From Datnioides undecimradiatus (lineage: Eukaryota > Chordata > Actinopteri > Lobotiformes > Datnioididae): a DNA stretch of 64,000 nucleotides. Shown here piece by piece: positions 39,351 through 51,595 of this stretch. The notes under the pieces were generated by a model. It was not told the origin of the DNA and searched no databases. It saw only the letters and a program-made list of their open reading frames with translations. Location: the NCBI GenBank assembly GCA_008933995.1, contig WARS01000007.1, forward strand, positions 7,498,923 to 7,562,922. The letters run 5' to 3'. Numbering within the stretch: the first letter of the stretch is position 1; each line of letters starts with the position of its first letter. Position numbers and translations under genes: made by a program.

Positions 39351-42300
39351 AGCGCCCCAAGGGCTGGACGGAGTTTCAAAGTTATGTCTGGTACTTCGCT
39401 CCTGCATTTGAAAAAGAAAAATAAATTTCAAACCCAGCCCGGCGGTACCGATCAGTCTTCTGTTTTACATTCACCTTGGCAACTCTTAATGTTAACATGT
39501 TATAAGCCAAGAGTTTTGTCTGAAGGTGTTGAAATCTATTTCAGCAAATCAGTGCAGGCACAACATCAAGTTGCAAATTAATTTTTCAAATTAAAGAAAG
39601 TGCTCCAAATGTTGGAAAATGAGTTTAAATACTTTTGTTCTGAGCATTAGCTTAGCTTAGCATATAGGTGAATAGCACAGGGGAACAGGCTCTACCCATA
39701 GTTAAAATTGTTGTTACGAGCACTTTGATCTCATACATGTAAATCAACAAATTGAATGAATTGGTCAAAGATGTGGCTCATTCTTGAGCTGCTTTCCCTT
39801 CTCTTTCCTGCCCTCTGTTAAATCTTAAAGGCAGCTCTGCTTTTGGTTCCCAAAACCTGACCTGACTGGACCCAGAGCAGGTGTCAGTGCTGTCACTTTG
39901 TTCGATTTCACAGTCAGTCATTTTAAGTGGGACATCAAACAGGGGCTTTCTGTTTGTTGTCTTGCTGTTTGATACCTTCTGCAGGTGTCTAATCTCTCTT
40001 CCAGCTGATTTTAGCCTCAGAGGATAAAAGTTGGTGAACAACATTGACATTCAGTTGGGATGTGTCAGCTAATTGAATATGTGTGTAAATCAGAGAATGA
40101 AAAGAAGTAAAACCTAAACTCATTGATATTACTTTGCTTATTTAAAAATACATAAATCGCATTAATTGAGCATTTTTAAACTTCACATAAAACTTAATCA
40201 TAATACACAAGATCTGATAAGGATTTACTGTCATTTATTATCAGTTTATCCACTAGCTTCCACATATAAGCAACTTCCCTCTCCAGCAGGAGTGCAGCAG
40301 TGGGCACTGACTGAGCAACTGCTGCTCACGGATATTCTCAGACTGACCTCTGAAAATGTATCAGTGACTTCTAATAAATCATCTGCACCAAAGTAACAAC
40401 TCTCTGCTGCATGGATATTTTGATGAAGATGAGACATTTTAGCAAACCTCTTCCTGTGAACTTACACGCCCTGATGACTGCGTGCTGTAGTCGCTGACAG
40501 TTATTTTGGCATCATGAAGCATCAGGTGCAAAAATCAGGATTTAAAACTTACGCAACAGAATTAATGAATTCTCTAAAACAACCTGACTTCAGACTTTCA
40601 ATCCCCTCTTTAACGGTGCAATATACAACCATGAGCGCCGCTGCATGTCACACTGCACCACCAGTGTCTCGGGCAAAAACAAATCCGAGCGAAATAGAGT
40701 GGCATCTGAACACACCGCTCATCAGACTCAGATCAAACTGTCAGACTGGGCAGCACTGATCGCATACGGATCAAGATCCCATCACTTCGTCACCTTAAAG
40801 GTTTTCAGAAACATATTTCATTGTACTGTGAAGCATTATGAAAAAGTTAAGCTGGAATGAAAAAGGATGCATCTGTCTATCTGTCTCGACCATCAAAACA
40901 GAGATTAGAGAGGTGTGGACAACACCACAGCCTGTGAGTGTGTGTCATAATTACTGAACTATATGTATATAAAGAAAATAGCAGTTTACTACAACTATCA
41001 TAATTGAATATTGTATATTGCACCTTTAAGCAGGATGTTTGGTTCCTTTTGAATTTTCACTAATATTACAGCTACTGCTTCAGCTTCTGCAATAAAGACA
41101 AGAAAACATTATAAAATGAAATATGAGTATATATTGTCTTGTTTTACTTCATTTGTCGCGACAGTAGGAGCAAAACGGAGATGTTGTTGGATGATCCCAA
41201 CTGGGGAACTGAGGTCATGTTGAATAAAGCTGCAGTGTGGTAACAAGTAGGAATAGTATTCTTTTAAGGTGCACATTTCAAAACCTGTGTCAGAAGGGGT
41301 AATTAATGTCAGGCAACAGATCCTTGAAATTGTCACTGATTGTTAGAAAATGCAGTTTTTTGGAATTCAACTCTTTAAACTTTCACATACATTTCTTCAT
41401 GTTAAGCTTAGAGTTGGTTGTCAGGATCTTCATGATACTCCTGGAGAAGTTTTGTCCCCAAACACCAAACGAAAACCTTTTTTAATCTTCTGTGACATGC
41501 AAAATTTCAATAATGGTCATGGATAACAAGGACTTGTTTTTGGTATCGTGCAGAGGTGACGACACTGAGGTCACTGCTTACGATGCCCATTTCCTCTCAC
41601 TCTGACTGAAGAGATTAGAAAATGAGAAGAGGACAGAAGCAATTACCAAGAATCTGCACTTTGAGTCAAGGGCCTCTGGGACAAACAGCCTTTTAAAGGG
41701 ATTCATGGTCAGATTTATGATCCAGTAGAGTGTCCATCATCAATCGAGTGTGTTCATTTCAGGAGCATGTGACACGCAGTGGAGTTAATGCGGAGCACTG
41801 AAACTGAGCTCAGCTAATGTCAGGCAACATTTGCATATGTAGATACACTCATGATAATGTCAGTGACAACTGATTTCACCTGTGGAGTGGCTATGACTCA
41901 GATGGAGCGCAACGTCAGTTAACAACGAAATAGTTCCTATCATTTCTACACTAGTGTAATCTGCAGACAATGAGTGATCTTTAGCTGTATCTTTAGCTGT
42001 TTCCTTTATTTCTAGCTTTTATTACAGCCAGTAACAGTGTGGGGCCTATTTGCTGTTCTTTGCACGATGGCTTTTGCTCCCTCCAGTTAATTGAGGTTAT
42101 TCTCGTAGCAGAGAGACATCGCAGAGTGAAGCGACTGTGATAGAAAAAAGTGTACAGCTTTAAAAAACTAAACCAGAAATGAAACCAAACCAGGACCTAA
42201 AATTTGCACAGCCAGGCATTTTTCCTAATTGGATGTAACAAAGAAGCATTGCATCCACAGCTTTGGCAATAATGATCAGGATAGTTGCAATTTCGGAAAG

Positions 42301-43071
42301 TCAATTGGGCCTAACATAAGCTCTGCATACAATTTTATCCTGAATTACCTTATATCTGCCAAATTTACATGCCCTAATTGCAGATTTCCATATGTTTAAT
42401 GAAACGTGGTAACGAAACGCGGTAGAGGAATAGGCCTGCTGCAAAGACCGATCATCCACTAATGCTACACAATGCTACGCAGCTGTACCTTTAGAGACAG
42501 TTACCTTTTTAAGATTCCTCTGACACAGAAAATGCTGAAGTAATTGTCAAAACCACTTGTTATCATTTTTGAAAGCACTGAGAAATGGGGCCATCCTCTC
42601 AATCGGGGCGCAAGATTGTAGAACACTTGGAGGACATGTTGAAGCTGGGCTCAACATTTAGCTTTTCAGTAGCTGACAATCAGACAAGTGTCCAAAAGTC
42701 TGATTGACTTTCATGATTTATTTGACATACAAACTGGACAGGGAATGGAGCTAAAGAGTCCAACATGGAGGAAGCAAAGATATACAAACATCTCTGAAGA
42801 CCTATGCACAATTAGATTAGCCAAAATACAACATAAGTGAGCCTTGGTCATCATGGTTTAAGGAATGTTAGATATTGCCCATGGTTAAAAAAAAACCCAG
42901 CTTTCTTGGTGGGAACAATAGTCCCACACACCTTGTTCAACCATCTACTCACTCTGGACACTACGTTTGGAGGTTCTTTAGTGTTTTTCTGCATTCACAC
43001 AGTCGCAAGAAGGGTTTCAAAGGAGGAAACTGTGACTGTAATACATTTCCTGCAGGGGGTGCGAGAGTTTG

Positions 43072-43098
43072 TGAGAGAGAGAGAGAGAGAGAGAGAGG
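43072..43098. repeat. (GA)n microsatellite
   Basis: About thirteen GA units in the gene-poor stretch. Simple repeat. The reading frame across it gives a meaningless Arg-Glu string. Confidence 0.85.
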
Positions 43099-44585
43099 GT
43101 GCTGCTAGTGTCCTTCCTAAACAAATACTTTTAGTAAGGACATTAGCAAGATGCTAGCTAGATGTAAATCTGCTCTGTCAAACAATAGAAACCCCTCAAT
43201 GCATGTGTTAGAGTGTTAACAGTTCCATGAGAGGAACCATGTACATATGAGGTGTGTGCGCATGCATATTGACCTAACCTTAATGATCTCAGCAGAAAAT
43301 AATCATGATATGACAATAAATATCTTGTTTTACGGAAGTTTGTCTGTAAAAAACAATACAATGGCAATGGCTTTAAGGCATGAAGCATTTACATTCCATA
43401 ATGAATACACACCATTTTGAGATGAAACCTAAAAATTAATATTAATCAGATCTAGAACACAAACAGATTCATATTCATCCTTGCATGACATTCCCTCATT
43501 TGATTTAATTGCTGCAGCAGCATATTGTTACAAATGTCTTTCCTGCTCAGCTTACAACCAATTAAGAGACAATGCGGCACTACATGCACAGATTGAATTA
43601 ACTGGCTTTTAGTATGGAGACAGCAGCCTCACTGGCAGACTTAGATGCAGAAAAGACTAAGGAGGCTTGTCACGCAAGGTCTCGGTTTTCACTGTGGCAA
43701 GCAGAGAGCAACAAATAAGCATCGACGAAAACAGCTTCCCCTGATGAATTTACAAACTGCTGCTGAATTATAAATGAGAGGCCTGTTGGGAAAACATGGT
43801 AAAATACTGAAAGAAAATGAATCTTAACTTGCATGTTGGGGCCAAGCTGGGCACCAAAGTTCCCACATCAACAACAGACAGCTGTTTGCTTTGTGTCAGC
43901 AGGGCTACTCTAGAGATGGGTCAGTCTGTGCTCAATAACTTGGCCAGGTCAGCCGTACCCGAACTAATCATTTCTTAATCAATTGCTGTTCTTTGATTTT
44001 GAATGTGTTGAAGTGATAAATTAACAACTTCTACCTAGCGTTGGAATATCTGCTTGCAATATCTGTTTGTATATAAAGAAAACTTCACGGTTATAATTTA
44101 ACACTGTAAGGTTGATACAGAAAGTCAGGGAAAACATAGAGAATGGTGTAAAACAGGGAGGAACCCTGGCATGGAAAACCAGATCAGGAAATGCCTCCCA
44201 TTCGAAGAAACAATGGCCTCTGCTACAACAACTAGACTGTAAAGAGGAAAGTATAATATATTAGAAATATAAATTACCAGCACATAAGGAAAGTAAACTA
44301 CTCTTTTCTCTTGCTATCAATTTTCAGGGCTTGCAGTTAAAATATTTGGGTGCAAGAAGTTCTGTTAACTTGTGCTCTTTAGCTGTGAAATACAGGAAAA
44401 ACAAATTTATTCACATCCTACTACTCTGATAATATCAATTTAATTAATCGTCACATTTTAGTTTTAACTCATTGTAATTAGAAATTCTTGTCATTTTTCA
44501 CTTTTAAATCACGTCAACTTCAATTGTCTCGTTCTGACATGAGGAGCCATTTCATAGCTTCTATTAATGAGTTCGGTGTGGAGAC

Positions 44586-45091
44586 TTAAATAAATGTTAC
44601 ACATTTTTGGAAATACACTTAACTGAGAATTAGGGCCTTAACTGAGAATAGAGACCACTCTCATAAGCCAGCAGATAGTTAGTTTCTTTAGATATCCTTT
44701 ATTAGTCCCACACCAGGGAAATTTCAGAACGTGGAAGATACGAGCTGAATAATTTTTTCGCTTTTTTTTTTCCGCTTTTTTTTTTTTTGCTTTAGCTTAA
44801 AGACTAAACAAACAGCCAGCAGAGCTTTCTGAAACATTAACAAAATCCATCTACTGGCACCCCTGAAGCTCATTTTTGTCTATAATCCACATAATTAAAT
44901 GCAAAGCTGAAATGTAAAACAACAGTTTACTGTTTAACATGAAGTTCTGGTCTTGACTATTGACTGCGACTAATAACTTCCTTGAGTCTCCATTGGTTGT
45001 CTGGCAACTGCTTTGAGTGCTCATCTCATCTCTTCTTATCCACCAGATGCTGAACGTGTGTATTTTCCAAAGTGTCAAACTATTCCTTTAA
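44586..45091. mobile_element. MITE-like repeat with an embedded second fragment
   Basis: The right end reads GTCAAACTATTCCTTTAA and the left end TTAAATAAATGTTACACA, an imperfect inverted match. The interior carries words typical of a very common fish nonautonomous repeat: GGAAATACACTTA, ACCACTCTCAT, AACAAAATCCATCTACTGGC and GGTTGTCTGGCAACTG. A piece near 44683-44730 (CTTTATTAGTCCCACACCAG) looks like the 3' end of another retroelement inserted into it. The family is recognised from memory only; the left end is decayed. Confidence 0.5.
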
Positions 45092-46094
45092 TATTATGAG
45101 TTAACTGTTTGCCAGCTAACGAGCGCATTTAACTTGAGGGACGTTACATGATAATGGTTTCTTGTTTCATTTTTGATCTCTGATAAAAAAAATTAAACAA
45201 TGCAAAAAGGATCAGTATCTATTTCAATCACACTTCATCCTCATAAAAACTGCTGAGACTGTATTAGGTGATATAGCACATGAGAGATCAGCTGATTCTT
45301 TTACCCAAGTAACTGCCTTCCTGCCCTTGTGTATCATTCAGAGGAATATCTCTTGACTAAGAAGTCATTCCAAACTTCAACCACAGGCTGAAAAACTTTT
45401 TGGGACTTTGGTACTATCTTATCTATATCTTGCTAAATCTTACCACACTGCATCTCACTGCCTTAAGAGTTTCAAAACAAAAGTAATCAAATGGAAAGTT
45501 GTAAAGTGAAAAGTGTATAGGATCTAAATATTAATCAGAGGCTGATGCCTTTAAACTTTTCTCAAGTTCCTCACGTGTAAAAAAATGATGCCAAGAACAA
45601 GCTACTACTTACAACATGTATTCAGAACATAACACTCTTTAACTTTCTTTCTTTGGCCACCGAAACAAGTTTCAAAAGTTCTTGAGAGAAAGAAACTCCC
45701 ACTGTCACACAGTGCCTCCACGAGCCTGAATTAAGAGACAGCCCTACACTCTCCAATGAAACAAAACATAATTACAGTTGGGATGTTTTGTTCCAAACTG
45801 CAATTTTCTTGCAGAGGTCTGGCACAAAGTGCGTAAGTGTTATAGGATAAATCAATGCTCACAAACTCAAAACTCACACTTCACTTTTTGAAGTTTTGGA
45901 GAGCTCTGAAAGTTTAACAATGTCAAATATATGTCTATCCATTGCATGCACACAGTATATTGCATATATGCAACATATATAAAAAAACATTTAATTGCAC
46001 CCAAATAATTATCAGTTCATTAAAAGAATGCTTTTTGGTAAATACAGCAGTCTTCTCAAACATTGATGTCTCTGGTAATATTCTGTCTCAGACG

Positions 46095-47966
46095 TCAGAG
46101 AGACGAGTGTTCAAACAGGATGACTTTCGATTGGTTGGAGAGGCTTGAGAGCCTGGAGGGCCTGAAAGCTCCAATCCTGGAGTATACATCTGCATCTGAG
46201 CAAGCACCCCATGAAAGGTGAGGGCTGGGCGGGGTGGTATGGATCACAGGCAGGGGCAGAGGGAAGGCTAGGACAGGAGGTGTCGGAGAGAGAGAAGGTG
46301 GAGAGTGGAGCGGTGGTGGGGGCAGTGCAGGAGGTGCAGGGAGTGGGAGTGGAGGTGGAGAGGCCACTGGTGGTGGCGGAGGTGGCGTGATAGGTGTCAC
46401 CGTGGTCACAATTTGGACAGGCAGAGTAGCCTCAGGGACTGTCCCATTCTTTTCTGTTAGGTCCTGACACGATGTAGTGTGTTTGAGCGTATAGGTGGCG
46501 GTGTGGAAGAAGCCATGGTACTCCAGAGCATGCCTCGCCCTGGCCAACCTCAGCCTGTAGGACACAATACAAATTAAGTGTTTTTCTTTTTTGCAGGTTA
46601 TTTAACCAGGAAAAAATCCTGGACATTAGTAAATAGTTCAACATTCAGGTAAGATGAGAAGATGGATATCAGTGGTTATCAAATAATTTCTGTTTTGATG
46701 TTCCTAAATGCATTACAGCTGAATAACTAGCAAGCAAAGAGGAAATTCATTTCTCAGGCATTTGTCAGACTGTGCTCAAAAAATTTGTCCCCCAAGGAAA
46801 CTCTACTGCACCTTTCTATGTGGGAGGGACTTTGATACAAATGACCTGAACTGTGCAATGATGACAATTTCATCCTCATCATGCCATAGTGTGGGTGCAT
46901 AGGACATCTAGAACACATCACAAGACACAACACATCACCTAGCAGGGCTTTCAGGGAGTAATACAAGCATGACAAGTTTCCAATCTGGCTACTTTGAAGG
47001 GTATCATGGCCAAATCCAAACTAGGGACAGTTTTTTTTTGTTAGAGGCCATTAGCGGTCAGCCGTGTGTTGTACCTTCTCTATATGTACGTCACTTTGGA
47101 CAAAAGCATCTGCCACACGACATTGTAGAAATGTAGAGGACATTGTGACAGCACCATATGTAAATGTCTTATGTCTTTGGTTTACGTACAGATGTGGAAT
47201 TGGGACATGGTTAGCCTTTCTTAGTATTAAGGTCCAAAGTTCAAAAAGCTTGCAGGCCATTACAAAATATTGGAGCTAACACACTAGTCAGCTGGGAACA
47301 TGCTCACACTAGTCATTCACAATAGTGTCTCCTGCTTCTTTCTGTACTATTGCATTTGCTCCTCATGGTATTTTGCAAACCAATAAGGAGCAGAAGGGAA
47401 AAAGCTCCCAGTGCTACCCCATGCTTCTCCGTGCTATCTGCTGTCTGATGAGCAGTTGTCAAAGTCATTTGTAAAAGGTGAATAATTGTGAACAGAACAG
47501 GAGATTTCCATAGAGTTGATTTATTTTCCATTAATATAATATAGGAAAAGCTGTGAAGAAAACAGATGTTATGAAAACAGCAGGGGAGTTTGGATCTCTT
47601 GTGGATACAGTTGGTTTGTTACATCATGTAGTACCCTGTGACATGTACACACCTGTGTCTAAGCTGCAAGAGTCTATACAGCAGTAGCAGGATTACAGCT
47701 CCAGCCAGTGTCACCAGAAGCATGGCCACCCTCAAGTCCAAGCTCCAGCATGATTTCCCAGCAGGTCCAGGTGAGCCGCAGGTCCTGGGGGGCTGTGGTG
47801 TCTGGGCGGGTCCCTCCATACCCCGCTTAGGATTGATAATGGCCTGCAGCAGGACAGGCTGAACTGTGTCCAGCAGGATTGGGTGTTGGTTCCTGAGGAC
47901 AGCAGTTTCAATATAGGGAGGGATCTGGACAGATGTGCTGCTAGTGACCTGATGATCAACCTGCAT
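46095..47966 (-). CDS. Unrecognised single-pass membrane protein with proline-rich tail
   Basis: I do not recognise this family. Two exons fit: 47966-47653 and 46554-46095, joined by ACACAG|GTGTGT and gtgtcctacag|G. The phase-2 junction rebuilds Arg105, for a total of 257 aa. No N-terminal signal peptide is seen. One hydrophobic span lies at about 79-97 (VAMLLVTLAGAVILLLLYRL), followed by an Arg-rich stop-transfer segment (RLLQLRHRLRLARARHALEY). Next comes HGFFHTATYTLKHTT, a region that looks constrained. Then a proline-rich stretch at about 159-215 with many PxxP motifs, and a Ser-rich C-terminus. By the positive-inside rule the proline-rich tail is cytosolic. Both exons stay open in frame across a good splice pair, and the junction continues the membrane-proximal basic segment smoothly; this argues for a real gene. 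More upstream exons are possible. Confidence 0.6.
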
Positions 47967-48099
47967 TGCTGCCAGGTTTGATCAAGTTGTGAGTAGCGGT
48001 GGAGTGTTGGTTGATGTAAAATTATTTCCACATGTTGAATTCGCTGAGAAGCGTGAGCAAGAGGTGGCTTCAAGCTTTAAGTGTTAGAGGCTCTGTAAG

Positions 48100-50380
48100 A
48101 TAAAAAATTCTCAGTCAATGCATGTTTCAAAATAAAGCCTTTGTGTTATTTTCCATTGTATGTATCATGTGTCTTTTGCATGGTAATTTTAGCACACAGT
48201 AAGAAAAAAATATTAACCATCAAATGACCAACAGGCCAACGTAACACTTTTACTTTTTACTATCGGTGGTCTAGCACATGTACGTCCATCACTATGGTTA
48301 CAAAAGGTCAAAGATTTTAAACGTTGCCAGTGAAATGACATACTATATTATTATTGTGAACTCTAAAGACTCCCTTTGTGTTTTTTTTTTTCTGGAAACA
48401 CATTTTGAACATTCTATCTATCTCACCAAAATGTAGTGTGTTATGTGAGGCCAAACATATGTATTGAGAGTATTTTTTATTTTTCTCCATAAAACATTTG
48501 CAAAGCCTGTTTTACTGTTTAAAATATTGACCGCCAGCAATCCCAAGAACTGACTGAGCTGACTCACCATAATTTTACTTCGGCATGTAGTTTCAGTAGC
48601 GTGGTCACTGATCAAATGGTGTCTTTTAAGTTGCCACTGTTTGCCTCACTTGTTCCTCAAAAATGAGCCCACGGAAACACATTTGAAATGTCACACTAGA
48701 ATGAAACTGTGATCAGTTTTAGGAAATGAAGCTGTCATTCATCACAACTCTGTCCCTCATCTTTTGCAACCAGAAACAGTCAGATGAACACAGCCAGTGC
48801 AAACAAACCTATTCAAAGTTGGGTGTCTTCAAGAGCAATATCTTTACCAGGTTTCACTACAAGTAGGGAACCTTAGTGTTTTCCTCATTTTGTTTGTGTT
48901 TCATGCGGTACATACTTGGCACCATTACACTGTATTACGTACACGGACAAATACAAGAAAATAATATGCTATTAACATAAAAGCTTGTCTGAAGGTTTGA
49001 CAAAAAAATGTGCAACTTACTTACTTATTCAAAATTTGATGGCGTGGTAGGCACATTCGTTAGAAAACCCAGTACACAAATCGGAAGAACAGAAGCAACA
49101 GGAGCACTGGTTATGAACTGGGTGGCTTTCCAGGATGAAATACAGAATCCTCAGCACACACCAATGGGAGGAAGCCAGTTAAAACAGCAGGAAACAGTGC
49201 ACTTCCCTTCCAACGCAGAGATGTGATTGGAGAGCACTTCCTATTGCCATGGTTACAGGAAACTGGTCAAGGATGTCTTTTTTTTTTAATGGACTTCATT
49301 TTGATTGTGGATCTAAACAAAACACAAACAGAAAAGTAGCTTGTGGATGTTCTGCTGAGGGAGGGAATTATTTTACATTTGTCAAATATTTCAGACAACC
49401 TCTGATTCCTGCTACAATATTATTGCGAGTCATCCATTGTTGTGGGAAAAAAAAGCAAATTAAGCCTCTTATCACATGTCATACAAGAAATGGTAGGATG
49501 AAGGTAAAAAAATTGAGGTCCAAAAAGAAGACTTGCTTCTTACACTGATAAATCAGGAAACAAAACAGTCTAACCTTTGTACTGGAGCTTTATCTGGGGA
49601 AAAAGAGAACAAATTGAACAAAAGCAGTTCCAAAGTAAATGGGAATGCCACCAAAGCAGCCCACATTAGTCCCTGCTGTGCCAGTGCGGGGCAACAGATG
49701 CAGAGAGATGGTGGCAGCTGTGAAAGGCTGGCTGCTATCTGATTGAGCCAGTATTCAGGGACAAATAAATGACACACGGGCACAGAAAGAGGCTGGGCTG
49801 CGACGTAAGTCCACCTCTCATTTATCTGTCTAATAAGTTCTGATGCTGGGCCAAGCCGAAAGGGAGGAACTCTTAGCTCTCCCTCAATATCCCTGCCTGG
49901 CACCCTCACAATCCTCTGATATTGAAGAAGAGAGTAATATTAAAAGATCTGTTATCAGAAGCCCAATTGTAGTTCGGGGGGAGGTGATCTGCCCAGACAA
50001 CCTGCTAGAAAAGGATTTAGGAGCTGTACTGTTTCTTGAAACCACAAGACTGACAATAAAAACAAGTGTCTTTATCCTGATATATTCTGTTAGTTTCTTA
50101 TTCTCTTTTATGCCGTTGTTTTTTTGTTCTGCCCTTGTAATGTTGTAAGAATTAGGCCAAATTTAGGTCTTTTGAGGAAGATACGAGTACAGGAGACAGA
50201 CAAAATGAAATGAACACCTTGCGTCAAGGTTCCTACATTAACAGTCCTTGTTATTTTCCTCATATACTACATATATACTATATACATATACAAGTAGAGT
50301 TGGCTCTTATCCAGATGAACAGGAACATCTGTTTTTTTGTTTGTTTGTTTGCTTTGTGTTATGTGGCTCAAATGTTCCTT
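48100..50380. other. Intergenic, nothing recognised
   Basis: AT-rich DNA upstream of the unrecognised membrane-protein gene. It should include that gene's promoter. A somewhat less AT-rich block at 49.6-49.9 kb gives a 118-codon minus frame with no family features, so I do not call it a gene. Confidence 0.4.
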
Positions 50381-50384
50381 TCTT

Positions 50385-51543
50385 AAATGTACCTTGACCC
50401 CCCCTTTAATGAATTTGATCAAATCATCACTTTCACATGGGCTTGTTCCCGGTTATTTAAAAACAGCAGTAGTGCATTCTCTCCTTAACAAACCTACACA
50501 AGAACCAGTTGTTCCTCATCATTTCTGCCCAATCTAAAAACTGAAAATATCCTATAAAAATCATAGCGAAACAGATAATTTTTTTCCTGAACAGTGGCTG
50601 TCTTGTTGTGTCAGTAAAAGTTTTAGGGCAGGTCATAGCACTCCTTCAGGTTTTAAATGATCTTCTCTTACCAACTGACTGTTCAGCTCCTGCTGGATCC
50701 ATCAGGGGCTTTTGACACTGTTAATCTGTCACGTCTGGTCAAGTCAGCCACATTTAGTCCCTTGTCCTAGTCTGTGTTGTCTCGTGCCTTCCTGTTTTAT
50801 TTTGAAAGTACTAACTTCCCTTTCGTTTCAGGTGGCTTGCCCTTCCTCTTGTGTTTCCTGCCGGTCTGATTGTCTTCCCCGCTCTGATTGTTTCCACCTG
50901 TTTCCCCTAATCCCAGCGTGTATATATTGTCCGCGTTTCCCATGTCCTGTGCCAGTTTGTCTTGTGCTTTATGTCAAGGAACCAGCGCTCATGTCACGTC
51001 CGTGTCCAAGCCATCTTTGTATGCCAGGTTATGGTTTTGTTTGCTTTGTTCTTTGTTTGATACTTTGTTTTCTTGTTGCCACGTTTTTCCACCCCGCAGT
51101 GATTTTGATTTTGTAGTTTAAGATCGAATAGGTTTAGGGTTTTTCTTGTAAGAGTGATTTTGTTTTTGTATTTCCTCAAAAGATTGACTTTGTTTTTTTG
51201 TATTCCTCACAAAAGTGATTTTGATTTAGTAGATTAGTCAGTGTTACCTCGTATGAGTGATTTTCTGTTTATACTTTGTTTTGTCAATAAATTTTCCTTA
51301 TCATTTGTACTTTGTTTTCGAGTCGTGCTTTTGGGTTCACCGACCAGACTTGTCATAATCGTTGTATTTTAATTGAACAATAAAAAATTAGATTAATAAA
51401 AGATTTTAGATCCATTTTCAACATGCACATGGGGAATTAGCAATCAGCTCCAGTCCCACAAAAATGGAGTTCCACTGGGTTGCATTCTCAGACCTTTACT
51501 ACTCTCCAATTAAATACCACCACTTGTTCATGTTTATTTTTTT
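50385..51543 (+). mobile_element. L2-like LINE reverse-transcriptase fragment, split by an insertion
   Basis: Two parts lie on either side of a solo LTR. The left part encodes SSLSHGLVPGYLKTAVVHSL...KPTQEPVV, the start of an L2/CR1-clade reverse transcriptase. It then reads LLDPSGAFDTVN, the catalytic motif A region with its first Asp, in another frame. The right part (51361-51543) encodes NGVPLGCILRPLL, matching motif B (GVPQGSxLGPLL). The copy is 5' and 3' truncated and frameshifted, and the stretch between motifs A and B is shortened, so it is an old dead copy. Confidence 0.6.
50727..51355. mobile_element. Solo LTR of an LTR retrotransposon inside the LINE
   Basis: A 629-bp fossil element. 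It begins TGTCACGTCTGGTC and ends GACCAGACTTGTCA, so it has TG...CA ends within a 14-bp imperfect inverted repeat (12 of 14 match). It is flanked by a 5-bp target-site duplication, TAATC, at 50722-50726 and 51356-51360. Promoter-like TATATAT lies at 50921-50927 and AATAAA at 51286-51291, as expected of an LTR. No internal coding region is present, so it is a solo LTR left by recombination. A Ty3/gypsy-type origin is a guess from the 5-bp duplication. The matching duplication suggests it is younger than its LINE host. Confidence 0.65.
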
Positions 51544-51595
51544 GTCAATCACTAAGGGCTTTTAGTTTCATGGGTAAGGCCAATCTTCAGAGACA

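Larger units (their letters stand above)
35540..46094. other. Gene-poor stretch downstream of HTR1A
   Basis: 10.5 kb without a coding exon I can support. The open frames here are short and have no family-like features. It contains a GA repeat, a MITE and several GC-richer islands that look like possible conserved noncoding elements (listed separately). Confidence 0.5.

Noticed and set aside
39600-39690. GCTTAGCTTAGCATA motif
   Set aside because: A word typical of common fish repeats, but the flanks do not extend the match enough to define an element.
42837-43157. 106-codon plus-strand frame
   Set aside because: It runs through the GA microsatellite and shows no protein-like features.
49553-49909. 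118-codon minus-strand open frame
   Set aside because: No signal peptide, domain, splice context or family resemblance; composition is like the surrounding DNA.
50712-51116. 134-codon Cys/Ser/Pro-rich plus-strand frame
   Set aside because: Lies almost entirely within the solo LTR and reflects its composition, not a gene.
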